Shown here one piece after another: positions 35,466 through 48,685 of a stretch of DNA of 64,000 bases (its first letter is position 1; every line of letters begins with the position of its first letter). The stretch spans positions 1,075,523 to 1,139,522 of the forward strand of contig JAJEKB010021345.1 in the NCBI GenBank assembly GCA_022393335.1. Direction: 5' to 3'. A program made the position numbers and the translations under genes. The DNA comes from Macrotrachela quadricornifera. Its lineage: Eukaryota > Rotifera > Eurotatoria > Philodinida > Philodinidae. Below the pieces are notes generated by a model that saw nothing but the letters and a program-made list of their open reading frames with translations, made no database searches and was not told the DNA's origin.

Positions 35466-38049
35466 TTTCGTTTAATGCTATTATCTAAACAAAATGAAAA
35501 ATTTCAAAAATACTGAAATAATGTCTTCTTAAAATGAAATAACAATTACGAATTATCAATAAATTCTGCAAATTTCGCACAAAATCATTTATTTATTAAG
35601 AATAACGATCAGTTTTTGAAAACACAATATAATTCCGAAAATCAAAATCACCATTGATTCAATTTTGGGGGGTTGAGAAAGCTAGCTGACGCACTGAAAT
35701 TTTCATTATACTAGCTTGACAATAAAGTACATCTATGTGAGAGTTTCAAAGTGTATGAACTTTGATAATAATATTATAGAAATTTTTATTTTTTAGTTTA
35801 CTTTGGGGGGAAGTTAAAAAATGGTTATCATCTTAGTAACAAACGTAATCAGCAATGAAAGAATAAATAACTATCTAATATATCTCTAAGAATAAATAAT
35901 AACAGTTCTAATATCATTAAAATAATAAAATCAATCCTATTATTGCTAAAAAGTACGAAGTAATAAGAGTATTTTATATCGACTAATTATAAAAACAAGT
36001 AATAGTAATATAGTATCCATATGTAAAATCAAACCTAGTGAAGGATGAATAATTAACGATGTATCATAGAAGAAATGAGATTCGATAAAAAAAATCAACA
36101 AAAGAAAGTTTCTGATCTATAGATGCCGACAGAAAGCGTAAAAAACAGCTAATTTGTTATTCATTTCAAGAGTTTTGACGAAAGAATATGTATAGAAAAG
36201 AGTTCGATAGAAAGAAAAGAAGAATACATCATTGCAAATTATGAAAAATATCTCAACATCAGAAAATAAACCGAATGAACTTATAGATCATTGCTACTGG
36301 TACACACACTGAATACACTCACTATTATCTGATTAAGAATAAAAAAGACGATTTGTCATGTTTTAAATAACTTTCGTTGAGTACAAGATATGCATCTGCG
36401 ATTTTCAACATTCGGAAGAACAATATTTTATCACTAGAAAACAAAAAAAGGTTGACGAGATAATGAAAAATATCATGGCAAATTTACAGGAACAAGAGAA
36501 TAATTTCAGCTACATTTTGCCACAGGTTGAGGAAAGATTATTGGAAGAGCTGATAAAAATACGCGAAGAAAAACTGTCAACTGAAAAGTTTTGAGGGTGA
36601 GGGTAAGGTTAAGTTTAGGGTGAAGGCAAGGGTCAGAGTGAGAATAAGGATGGTGATTAATGAAGATCGGGACGAAAGTGAAATTTTAGGTATGTTTTGA
36701 AGACAGGCAATGCTAGCAGAATAAGTCGAAAGATTTGATTTTAATATTCTAATCTAGTGTCACTTTTCTGTATTTATTGAACTCGTTTTTCTGAAACACT
36801 CTATCTCTAGTATTAACAGATTAATAGAATTAGTTTTTATTTCTGCCTTTACACTTGAAAGTTCGATCTTCTATTTTAGAAGGAGCTTCTGTTCTTTTAT
36901 TACAAATTTTTGTAGATCCTTATTATACATAGAATTTCAATTAGATGTCTTATTGAAAGAAGAGCGTCGACAATAGTTTATTCAATTTTGTTAATAGAAC
37001 ATCAAAGAAAGAAAAAGAGATGAATTTCAATAGAATGTGAGGTGAATTTTGCTAACGAACAAAACAAACATTTACTTCTAGCAGATTTCTTTGAAATATA
37101 ATCTTAAAAGGTTTTTTTGTCATTCGTTGTACTTTTTTCTTTTCCGAAATACTAATGTAAATGAAAATAATCGTTTTAATTAAACCAAAACTATTTTTCG
37201 ATACTATATATATATGCGAAAAGTTCTGAATAGAAAGATATATGATAAAGTATTTTTATTGTCTTTTATTTAAATAAATTCAATTAATATGTGTTGTCGG
37301 TTTATGCTTTCTAATCTTATTTGATCATTGTTTAATAATTGTTGAGAGGATTTTTCTTAGTCTTTGCTTTCTATATAATGTGATGTATAATGAAAAATTA
37401 GATTATTTTAATTATTCTTTTATTCGTAGTTATTAAATCGTAAAAAAGAATTACAACAGTTGATCTTACCAATCATACTCATTTCTGTTACGTTGTTTAT
37501 TCTTACAAGCAACACTACGAATCGGTTTTTTTTTATTTTTCCAGTCGACTTTTTTTCATTATTATTGTTGAGTATATTTAAATTGTGAAATGTTGATGAT
37601 GCAAAATATATATCTCCAGTGCGAAATATCGCATCTATCTATGTGAGGATAATGGCGAAGTAACACAAACCTCTCCTAAGAATTATAGAGTGAAAAACAA
37701 GTAAAAAAATTTTATCAGAAGATACATCATTTAATATGATTTAAATAAAATAATTAATGTGCATTTACTTTTATTAAATATCTTATATTGATAACCACCA
37801 TCTTAATGGCTTTTAAAATGATAAAAAAAAGAAAATTGACGATATGTATAATAGTTTCTCAATAATATAAACAAAGATTTTTTTCTCTCTCATATTTGCT
37901 CAAAGATTTAGTAAAAAAAAAACAGAATCACATTTCCCCCTATCAAATTCAATAGACAACAAGAAAAAAAAAACATTTACAACAAAAGACTGTTCACCAT
38001 AGGAACAAGCAATAAAATAAAAACACCGGTCTTTTAAAGAAAAAAAACA
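35466..38049. other. 2.6-kb gene-free region
   Basis: No gene is called. A 43-codon frame at about 36464-36595 (reading LPQVEERLLEELIKIREEKL) is helix-like but isolated. It is followed at 36593-36660 by a G-rich tract with repeated GGGTGAGGGTAAGG-like words. The rest is AT-rich. Confidence 0.4.
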
Positions 38050-41000
38050 CTATGATGAACGAATATGATCAATAGGTGAATTGGAAGTAGCTCCACTGCT
38101 CACTTTTGATAATTCATTTAGAGCATCTGTTACCTATTTACATAAAAAAAAAATAATTAAAATTCTTTTTCTTTTTTGTTTAATAAAATTTAACAAACAT
38201 TTTTTAATGCATTATGAGTCGACATTAACACAGAATGAAGACCAGTTAATTTTGTTTGATAATATTCTTCTTGTCTTTTTAATAACATTGACCATTCACT
38301 TTCTTCTTTTGGATATCTTATTTAAAATAAATAATTCTTAGAAATTTTTTTTAAAATAAAAAAATGAATTTATCTTACGAATATCCATTTGACCACAAAG
38401 GATAATTTTTTACAAGACGATCAGTCATTCGATCAATTTCATTTAATTTAAAACATAAAAATATATTAATAGTAAGAAGAACTAACATTCTATTTAATAA
38501 CAAAACTAAAGAATATATTAAATATTTGTTATTAATACATACATGATTAAACAAAATGGGATAAACATAGTATTCATTAACGATCGTGATGAAGGTAAAG
38601 AATCAGTTGATGATACTAATGATGATGATAAAACTAAATTTAAATATTTATATAAAAAAAAAAAGTATTTTTAAAACAAATAAATTTTTATACTTGGATT
38701 ATTATGAATAATTTCATCATGTATGGATTGTTTTCGATGTCTTGGTGGTGGTGATGAATCATTTATTGAAGAATTTAATTCAATTGTTTGTTGTTTTCGT
38801 GAATGTTTTTTCTTAGATGATGGTTGATTTGTTTTATCTTTTTCGTTATTTTTCGTAATACTTGAAGATCGTTGTCGATTGGAAGATTCATGCTCAAGAC
38901 GTTTCACTAAATATTCAAAAAAATAAAAATAAAAAATAACGTTTTTTTTAGTTTTTCTAGAAATAAATAAATAAATTTAAACAAAAAAAACACCTGATAT
39001 TGTTGATAATTCGATACGATTGTCTTTTAAAAAATAAAAATAAATCAAAAGCCAAATACATAAGCATAAGCATAAGCAAATTAATATTTATAAAAAAAAC
39101 AAAAAAAGTAAAACTTACTTAAATCTGTATATGAATCTTGAAGAGCAGCCATAGCATTTTTTTCGATGAATGCTGAATGAGCATATAAAACATAAGATTG
39201 TATATAACGAGAAAAAATTTTCATTATTTTCCATGTTTGCATTATAACAGATTTTTATTAAGATATATATATATCTAGTTGCCGTCTTTTCTTTAACTCA
39301 ATTCTATTTTTCTTCTATGGGCACTTCTCTAACATGACACCATCATCGCACTATCATATATCGAACAGAATGCGCAAAAAAACAATCAATGTGAAATTTT
39401 CCTCGTAAAATAGAAAGAAAAAATATTGAATGATGATGATGATGGCATGATAAAAGAAACTTTTTGGATATTATCCAATGGAAATGTTTTTTTTATTAAA
39501 ATAAATAAAATAAAATAAAATAATCATTCTACTTACATTTAATAATCATCATTAAACTTTTAACATATCGAACTTCACAAGTTACTTTTAAATGTGATTT
39601 ATTTGGTCCAGTTTGTACAAGACAATAACGAGATGCAACAAAAAAAGTATCAGCATATTTTATACCTTCATTTCGAACTTCGGTATCTACTATATAATGT
39701 GATTTTGATAATTCACAATCAATAATCTATTCATTTTATAATTATAAATAAAAAGAAAAAAACTTTTTTCTATATTACTTGTTTTTCATTTGAACAAATT
39801 GTTGTTGCACCAAAAACAGCTGCAACATCGACTTTATAGGTGCATACACGTTCACGTTTTCCTGTTTCTTCATTTACTTCCCATTCACCAGCATGATAAT
39901 CTATAGAAAAAAAAATATTTAATTAATGAAACAAAATAAAAAGAAGAAGAAGAAAAAAAAACCTTTAATACGACGTGATGCGTGATATGCAACGAGGAAA
40001 TCATTATTACCAAATATACAATCAAAAAGACGTTCAACTGACATTGAATATGTTCGATCAATTAACTGAGTTGCTAAATGTGATTGACATGGACATTTTG
40101 AGCGATAGGTTATTTCTATATTTTAAAAATCGTTCTTAAAACAACAAAAAAAAAATAAATAAACAAACAAACCATGTGCTGCTGTTGTAATGGATGGTAA
40201 AGATTCGTCTTGTTTATTTATATTTGACTGAGGTTGACGAATAAGTGTATTTGTATTTGCTTCTTCACCAATCGGTATTACACCTCCATCATCATTATCA
40301 TCATCTGTTTGATGCTCACTACGTGATGACATACTTGATTGATCGTCAATTTCTTCTTTTTCACTAGATTTTGAACGAACAGAATTTGGTGTTACACGCT
40401 AAATAGACAATATAAATGTTCAAGTACTTTTTTTTTTTGAAGATTTTTAAAATCAAATATTTCATTTAATCAACGAAAAACAAAAGCAAACATTATGTGT
40501 AGTAACATTCTTTTTCACTGATAGTATTATTTGACTAACAACTATAAAGAACGAAAAAGAAAGAGCAGTTCTTTTTGGGCACTTATGTTACACGTGTTGA
40601 AAGTGAGAAGATCTCCTTGAAAATGTTGCCTTTCGTATTATATCTGTTAACTTATTTACTCTATTGATAACGCATTATATATAAAAGATACTTACCCAGA
40701 CAATATTAGATAACTAAATATAATAAAAAACAAATAACGTATGAAGAAAGCAAAAAAAATAACGTTGAAAGATATGGAAGCATTGTGTACAACAACAAAA
40801 AACATAAATCTTACATCATATTTTTCAGATGTTTTATTTTTTGTTTGTTGTTTTGGTGATGTTTTACCAGATGTAGAATTTATTGATTGTTTATGATAAG
40901 TATCTTCTTCATCTGTTGTCATATCTAAATCATTTCCATAACTTTCATGTATTATTGTCCATATTTGTTGAGTAGATAATGGCTAAAATGTATAATTTAA

Positions 41001-43934
41001 TTCTTATTATTATTATATTCTTAGGAAAAAAAAAAGCAAAACCAAACTTGATCTGTTGATTGTCCGTGCCATATTCGATTAATCATAGAATAAGTTTTAT
41101 CACGTGTTGCAAAACTTGCAAAAAAATATTTTTCATTTTTATTTGTTTTTATTTCAATAGCATTTGGAATAACTTTTGCTGTTTTTTCTCGTGTTATCAA
41201 ACTAATATCTTTAAATTTTAAACATAAACTTGTTTCCCATTTAAAAATATTTGCATAAAAACATAAATAATTTTGTGATATATACATTCGACCTTGAACT
41301 AATATTTCTTTTTGCCATGCACATGAATAATCTATATATTCAAATGAATATTTATTTAATAATAATATATTTAAAGTATATCTTACCAATAATTAATCGT
41401 TCATCATTTGGTAAATCTTTAAAAAATTTTCGAAATTCATCATTTCTTTGACGATAAGTTGATTGAAAAGGCTAAATCAAATAAATTATTTTAAAGAATA
41501 AACAAAATAAAAAAGATATAGTATATTATATATTAATAGCAAGTAGTATTCGTAAAAGCATTGTTTTTCCTTTTATTTCTCGATGAAAAAATCTTAATAA
41601 TTATTAAAAAGCATAGAGAGAATGGAAAAATTAAAAATAATTTTCCAATTGATGTTAATATCTATTTGAAAATTAATTATGAAAAATCTACCCAATATTT
41701 GAGTATTGAAGCAGCTGTTAGAAAAGCATTTGTAGCTGTTGTTTTTACTGAACGTATTTGTGTTGAAGCAATAGGAAATAATTGATTGTTGATATTAGTT
41801 GATATTGGAAAGCTTATAGATTTTGTTGCACGATTTACTTGAACAATTTGACGACGAATTTTTTCTGTTGAATATTTTCTTATATGATATGGATAACGAT
41901 AAGATGTATTTCGTTTTAATGAAGATACATAATTATGAGTTTGTTCACCAGTCCATGAATGTCTTCGTTGATTTCTTTTATGATGTATTTTATAATAATT
42001 TTCACATGTAAATGAACGAGCATTTGATATTGATTCTGATGGACTTGCAACAATATTTATATTTTTTGTATTATTTGATAAATCTACATATGTTCCAATT
42101 TGTGATGAATTTAATGGAATATGTGAAGATGATGATGTTGATGATGGATGTATTGATAAAAATGTTTTAATATTATCTCGAGATAATTTATCATTTGATG
42201 AACTTCGTTGCATTAATATATGATTATTTTCATATTCAATTGATAAATTTTTATTATCTATACTAATAATATCTGATGTTACTGGAAAAGTTTTTGAATT
42301 TAAATCAGTTTTTATTTGAGAATTTCGAAAACTATTTGGACGAAGAAATAATCGAATTGTATCCATTAAATATATTTATATTAATATAAAAATCTATTAA
42401 ATAGGTCGAAACCAGTAAATAATAATTAAATAAGATGTATATCTACTAATTGATATTTCTTTGTTTGAATATTACATTTTTCTTCTTCTTCATCATTTCT
42501 TGTTTGATATTTTTTATATATTAGGTGGGTCTAACTATTCTCTCTCTCTCTTTCTCTTTTTTTTCGTAGGAGGCATTTTTATGTTGAATAGAAATAAAAG
42601 TATGTTTGATAGTAGAAGAAAAGATATGTATCTTTATTTCATGGTTACACATTATCCTTGACTCATTGAAGCATCAAAAAAAAAAAACTAACATTGTATC
42701 AAGAATATATAAATAATATGTTTGAATTATGTGAGAAAAAAAAGAAGAATGATACTTACATTGTACCATGCTTTCTTTTTCTTTGTTGATGTTGATGATG
42801 ATGATGAAGTTTTTTCTTGTAATTGAGAAACATTACCATTTAATATTTGTTTGGCATTTATTAATGGTGAAATTGTTTTCATTGAAGATTTTCGTTTATT
42901 TTCAAATGGTGTATTAGTACTTTTTGTTGATTCATTACTTGTTGTACTAGTTGATGATGATTCAAGAATTGTTGTTGCTGTTGAAAGAGAATTTTTGGCC
43001 GAAAGATCATCTAAACTTGCAGTTATAACTGGTTCACTTTTATTTCGTCTATGATCAATTCGACGTTGTTTTGTTTGAAGAAATGATAATGATGATAAAT
43101 TAACTTTATCTGTTGATTCATTTAAAAGAGAATTATTTTGTTCAGATGATATATCATCATTACATGATGGAGATGTTATCATAACCATAGTCATACTCGA
43201 TGAATCATTGCTTGGAAGAGATCCGACTGCTATAGAAAAACACAAAAAAAAAGAAATTTTTTGTTTTTTCAAAAATTCTTTTTTTCCCTAACCTGTTTGT
43301 GTAGTGGAAGTTTTATCATTGCAAGAATCAATAGTACCTGAAAGATTCGATGAAGTATTAGAAGCTATTGTTGAATAATTATTTTGTTGGTGTGTACCCG
43401 CAGGTAATTTCATTGATGAAGGGACAAATGTCACTTGACTATATTCTTCTATTGGCGAACAGTCTGCTGAAGAACTATGTAAATAATTATATTTTTAGTT
43501 TTAATAAAGAAAAGAACAAAAAAAAAAAAAAAAAAAGAAAAAGAAAAAAGAGAAATCAAATTTAATTTGAATAGCATCTCTAGTCGAACCTGAATAATTG
43601 TTTATTTTTAGCCATGAAATTATCAAATCGAGGAAGAGATGATATACGACGACAAACAAATTTTTTCACATTCGAAGATAATTCATTACTATTTAAATAA
43701 ACTATGTTCATTATTATTATTATTTTTCTAATAGGAAAAAATAAAAATAATTGAAAACTTTTCTTTTTTTTCTTTTTTTTCATCATCTATTTTAATAAAT
43801 AATGTCAATCATTTCTCAATGTAATGAATGTGTTTTTTTTTAGACAATACTTGATAAAATTTTATGAATTTGTTTTTATATTCTCACCTTATATTTGTTC
43901 CATCCAAAGGAATAACAGGTGGTATCTGTGACAT
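38050..43934 (-). CDS. GRAMD1: GRAMD1/Aster sterol-transfer protein
   Basis: Aster proteins sit in the ER membrane and move accessible cholesterol from the plasma membrane at contact sites. Nineteen exons (complement): 43888-43934, 43590-43727, 43293-43474, 42760-43229, 41387-41471, 41048-41331, 40815-40982, 40696-40713, 40173-40398, 39963-40115, 39779-39900, 39537-39726, 39119-39172, 38994-39023, 38694-38906, 38543-38633, 38379-38489, 38199-38316, 38050-38133; 927 residues. The Ser/Thr-rich N-terminus is divergent. The GRAM domain (about 280-400) has FFKDLPNDERLI, DYSCAWQKEILVQGRMY, FKWETSL and EKTAKVIPNAIEI. The VASt/ASTER domain (about 540-690) has SVERLFDCIFGNN, DTEVRNEGIKYADTFFVA and VTCEVRYVKS. 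Then SFIEKNAMAALQ, one TM helix (about 815-842) and a luminal tail with ESEWSMLLKRQEEYY, which parallels human TEWAEILALQKQF. An alternative first exon is listed separately. Confidence 0.9.
41692..42366 (-). CDS. Alternative first coding exon of GRAMD1
   Basis: An open frame of 225 codons begins with ATG at 42366 and ends at a GT donor (TATTGG|GTAGAT) in phase 0. That is the same phase as the exon ending at 42760 in the long form, so either can splice to the GRAM exon starting at 41471. Splicing from here gives an 873-residue isoform with a different Ser/Asn/Arg-rich N-terminus (contains RSFTCENYY and RHSWTGEQTHNY). If both were included in one transcript, the 5' exon would have to read through non-coding sequence upstream of 42366, so I read it as a second promoter. 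No RNA evidence is available. Confidence 0.6.
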
Positions 43935-44723
43935 ATTTATGTCAATCTGAAAAGAATGAATTAACAACAAAAAAAAAAAGAAATTCTATTTATTTATTTT
44001 TGATAAACAAAAGCAATCACATATTATTTTTGTTTTATATATTTAAAAGGCATAAGCAAGAACAATGATAAGAAGAAAAATAAATAGAAATATATAGAGA
44101 GAGTTTATTATGAATAAAGTTTTTGTTTTGATTTTTGAATTATTTTACATTGACGTTCGATTTTGTCTAAATGAAAAGAAAAAAAAACATGTAAAAATTT
44201 TATAGATTAGAAATTTTTTTTTTTTAGTTTTTAGAAAAACAATTCGAGCGCATAGCCGAGCATAGCATAGGCAAATAATAACTAACAAGACAATTAAATA
44301 GTTGATTGGTATTTAAGTAGATCATTGCCTTTGAGAACTTTGCATTGTACGCATTTGAAATGTTAACGGATCATCACTTAATTAAATTTTATTTGATTAT
44401 TATTCAAAAAAAAAAAACGATTGTTATCATATTCAAATTTTATTTCATTTTAAACAGGTAAGGACACCTTTTGTTTTTGCTTATCACTAGTCGCTATTAT
44501 GATAATAATGTCTACATACATCCAATTCTGGTGATAACCATAGGATTATTGTGCAGTAAATAATCTATGTATGGTCAGTATTTTATTCAGATCTGCTTTT
44601 CTAGGAGGATTGAATAAAACTAACTAGTATTACTAGAGATTTGATGATAAGACATTTTTTTATACTATTAACTGTCAATCTTTACTTTAATTACATGATC
44701 ATGAGAATATTTAAAATAAAATC
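43935..44723. other. Spacer between TMEM30 3' end and GRAMD1 start
   Basis: About 790 bp, AT-rich, expected to hold the GRAMD1 upstream promoter and the TMEM30 3' UTR. No ORF or repeat is recognised. Confidence 0.45.
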
Positions 44724-46120
44724 TTACGTTTTCCATGTTTTATGAAGAATAAGAAAGACAACGAATGTAATCATACAAATAATTCCAACAGCAATATAAG
44801 CCCAACCAAGAAATGGATTTTTTCCTCCCATCCATGATGTTGTACTTATTATAAATTGTTTTCGTCCAGAGAAACTTGTTACTGGATAATCTGTTATAAG
44901 GAAAAAGAAAAAAAAAATTTGTTTTTTTTTAAATAAAAAATAAATTATTTTACTATAAGTAATATAAAGAGTATAATTTCCTTGTGGTAAACCATTTTCA
45001 TATAATCCTGTACCATTTGTAAATAATTTTCTATATAATTTTCTAAATGTTGGCATTGCAGCAGTACGCATCCAAACAATAAAATCTTCATTTTTATAAC
45101 CATTATTCTCAGGATCATCTGGATCTAACTCCCAAGCAGATTTTTGCCAATTTGGTGGACGTGCATGATTTTTAAAATCTATTAAAAATAGAAAATTTTA
45201 TTTAAAAAAAAAAAAGAAATCTTTTTAATAAATACAAGTCGCTGCATCATCTGGATTTTTAAATTTAACTTCTTTATCTGTTGACCATGCAATACCACGT
45301 TTAGATAATGGAACTTCATTTCCATTAAAATATAATATTAATGTATCTAAAATACAAGATTTATATAAAATTAAATTAAACTAAACAGAAAATCTTAATA
45401 TACCATTAAATTTTGAATTAGCAATAGCTCCACATGGTGCTATATCTTGTTGACTATTATTTCCTCCTTTTTGGAATGGTTGACACTCTTCAGCAGCATC
45501 ACCAATTTTGCCTAATAATTGATTATCATCACGAGATCGAACATAACGACGATGATTTTGATAATAATTTATTAAACCATAATAAAAATAAACTTCGCCC
45601 TAAATAAAAAAAAAAATATTACTTTCTTTTTTTATATAAAAATTTAACGTACAGTAAATGCTTTATCTAATACAAATGTTTTTGTACATGAACATGATCC
45701 ACCTGTATAATTTGCTTTTTCTAAAACTTCAGCACATGTTGTACCATTTGAATCTACACAATTTGTATCAGTATAATCCAAATCATATTCAAGAACCTTT
45801 TATTTAATATTATTTTCAAAAAAAATTTTCAAAAACAAAATAAAAAAAAAATTTCAAACAAACTCGTTCGGATGTTACAACAAGTCCAATACCAATTGGA
45901 ATAAATACTATACCAATAATTAAGAATACAGGTAATGCAGTATTTGCAGTTATTATTGGTTGCCATGCTGGTAAACGTTGTTGTTTGAATGCTGTATCTA
46001 CAAAATCATAAACAAAGAAAACAAGACGTGAGTAAATAAAAAATTTCATTGCAACTAACCAGCTGGTTTTTTGCTTTTTTGTTGTTCACGATCATCTTCA
46101 TTTTCTGGTGGAGTAGACAT
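44724..46120 (-). CDS. TMEM30A: CDC50/TMEM30 flippase subunit
   Basis: Beta subunit of P4-ATPase phospholipid flippases, needed for their exit from the ER and activity. Seven exons (complement): 46060-46120, 45864-45997, 45653-45796, 45404-45599, 45236-45346, 44954-45178, 44724-44890, giving 345 residues (human TMEM30A 361). The N-terminal cytosolic block [11 protein letters not shown] is nearly identical to the human protein. TM1 (about 37-61) ends [11 protein letters not shown]. The large luminal ectodomain has conserved cysteines ([32 protein letters not shown]), N-glycosylation sites (NYT, NGT, NNS) and [19 protein letters not shown]2 follows [13 protein letters not shown] near the C-terminus. 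Stop TAA overlaps a possible donor (AAAAC|GTAAGA), so a slightly different C-terminus by further splicing cannot be ruled out. Confidence 0.95.
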
Positions 46121-47064
46121 TTTTGATTAATATAATTAATAAAGATTTGATTACAAAAAGAAATTTTTTGAAATACTAAATTAAAATATTGACATTTTTA
46201 TTTGCATACTTCAAATAACAACAAGAACGGAACAACTATAACTAAAGGAAAACATTATCATCACTCACTCATTCACTCTTCTGTTTGTTCTTTCAAATAA
46301 TACATTAGTCATCGATTTTATATATTATTTTTTTTTTATATAGTATAACTATTTTTATTTATTATATTTTGGAATATTAGCATTAAATTTCAAAAATAAA
46401 AAAAAATTCAAAGCGACACTAATAGATGTCATACACATTCAATTAAAATATTATTTTATATATCAAATTCAACATAAATCTTCACGACAATTTTTTCATT
46501 ATTAAATATTTATAATAATTGATTTTTATTTTGAAAGATTTTACAAAAATATAACAGAATTTATATAATCACTTACCTGTTTGTCTTAAATTCTATGGTA
46601 ACATTAATATCATACTAATTATACTAAGAATATTTCTATCGACGCAAAACATTATATAAACACTTTAACTAATGAATTTATTAATAATTGAAAATCGTTA
46701 GCAACGACTAGTTTGTTTGGTTTAATAAAATCATGAAAGAAACAATCATACTAATAATAAAAGTTATCCTTGTTTTTCTTTTTTATTTACTAAAGAGGAT
46801 TTTAAATAAACAAACTCTATCATAATTCGTAATAAAATAAATAAATAAAAATTCTATTCTATACTAACTTTCTCATGACAGTTTTTATTGGTTAAAGTTT
46901 TTTTATTTATACGATTTCAAAATACAGAGATATAAAAGATAAAAATAATGTGCAAAAAGTAATATATTTCGTTTTGATTATATACATAAAAAAATCATCG
47001 AAGCATATCTTTACCATATTCTTTTACAAAAAAATTTCCTTTTTCTTTTCTTTTGAGTTATATT
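46121..47064. promoter_or_regulatory. Divergent TMEM30 / C1GALT1 upstream region
   Basis: 944 bp between the two divergent start codons; it presumably contains both promoters and 5' UTRs. The sequence is extremely AT-rich with homopolymer runs, and no factor site is recognised. Confidence 0.4.
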
Positions 47065-48237
47065 ATGTTATTTCATAGAAGTATTCGACGACAATGGTAT
47101 TCGTTTTTCTATGCAAGACATACTCGATTTAAACGATCAATATTGTTCTTAGGAATTATTTTATTCATTTGTATTTTCATTATTTTAATAAAAAAAGATA
47201 ATTGTTGGCGTAAGTTTAATTTGTTTTTTTCTTCAAAATCAAATTTGTATTGATAGTTATTTAGTTGATAATTATCGTTCACGTCTTTTTTGTTTTGCAT
47301 TAACAAGTCAAGAAAATTTAGAAAGTCGAGGACGTGCTGTATATGAAACATGGGGCCATCGATGTGGTCGATTTATATTAATAACTCGATTAAATTCTTC
47401 TCGAACTTATACAATATATGATAATGAACATAAATATTTAAAAGAAGATGAATTACCAATACAATATATTCCAACATTACCAGATGAAGATTATTCACAT
47501 TTATCATCTAAAGTTCGAGCAACACTTTTATTTATTAATAAATATTATCCAAATTATGATTGGTATCTTAAAGCAGATGATGATACTTATATTATTGTTG
47601 AAAATCTTCTTAGATTTTTAGTTAGTACAATCAAGTAATAAAAAGAAAATGAAGATGATTTTATTATTTTTAAATAATTAATCTTTTTTTTAATAGACGA
47701 CGTTCAAGATCTTTTCTATATGGTTATCGATTTCGTGATGATTATTATGTAAGTGGTGGTGCTGGATATGTATTAACACGTGAAGGACTTGAATTATTTA
47801 GTTTATATATGCAGAATAATGTAACATATTCTATATGTAATGCATCAGTAGAAGATGGAATGGTTGGATTATGTTTAAAGAAAATCATTGAATTATTACC
47901 AGATGAAAATAAAAAAGATTTAAGACCTGTTGGTGAAACAATTGATGAAAATGGAAGAGAAAGATTTCATCCACTTCCATTTCGTGTTCATTTTAATGGA
48001 CCTTCAAATAAAACTAGAAGAGAATGGATTCATACGAGACCATTTCATCATAATTTATTTGTATGAATTTATTTTTATTTTTTATCTTTATTTTTCTATT
48101 TTAATTAGGGTTATGAAGCAATAAGTGAAACAACAATTAGTTTTCATTATACACAACCATCTGATATGTATCAAATTGATTCTATGCTTTATGATATTCG
48201 ACAATTTGATAAAGAAGTGTGTTTTTCATATACATGA
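47065..48237 (+). CDS. C1GALT1: Core-1 beta-1,3-galactosyltransferase
   Basis: Adds galactose beta-1,3 to GalNAc-Ser/Thr to form the core-1 (T antigen) O-glycan in the Golgi. Exons: 47065-47209, 47265-47634, 47697-48060, 48109-48237; 335 residues (human 363). It is type II membrane topology: short basic cytosolic tail, then a hydrophobic anchor at about 24-43 (SILFLGIILFICIFIILI). Family motifs are RGRAVYETWGHRC (about 70-82), WYLKADDDTYIIVENL with the metal-binding DDD at 153-155, YVSGGAGYVLTREGL, VEDGMVGLC and YTQPSDMYQIDSMLYDIR. The start is set at the ATG at 47065. It is divergent from TMEM30. Among the C1GALT1 family, Drosophila-type paralogues are equally compatible, so orthology is at family level. 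Confidence 0.93.
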
Positions 48238-48685
48238 ATTAATATTATTTTGTATAAATATTATTTCGATATAATAATTTTTCATTAAAATACAAATGTT
48301 ATTCGTCTAACAGGAAGAAGATGAATGAAGGATTGATAGATTGCCACTAATGAAATACGAAATAACAATCAACGTTTTTTTTTTATTAAATAAACTTTTG
48401 ATAATGATCAATTGAAATGATATAAAGAAAAAAAAGTGTCATAAGATAGGAAGACGAAAGGTATTATCTTCTATCTCATAATTTTTTCATAATGAAATTT
48501 ACATGAGATGTATTCACAGGGTAGGGTAGATGATATCTCACACTTGTATGAGTATTCATATCAATTTTTCTTTCTTCGTATCTTAGTAAAAACACATTTT
48601 CAAAATGAAAATAAAATAAAATCAAACGAAATCTTCACAATGCGACTTTTTATCTTTATTCAATTTATGATCAATTATTTTTAAG
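48238..48685. other. Spacer after C1GALT1
   Basis: About 450 bp with no recognised feature. It likely contains the C1GALT1 3' UTR and the promoter of the next gene. Confidence 0.4.

Noticed and set aside
36464..36595. 43-codon helix-like ORF
   Set aside because: Isolated, no start context or neighbouring exons, and followed by a simple G-rich repeat.
41561..43054. Several plus-strand ORFs (41561-41785, 41823-42011, 42851-43054)
   Set aside because: Antisense of GRAMD1 coding exons on the minus strand.
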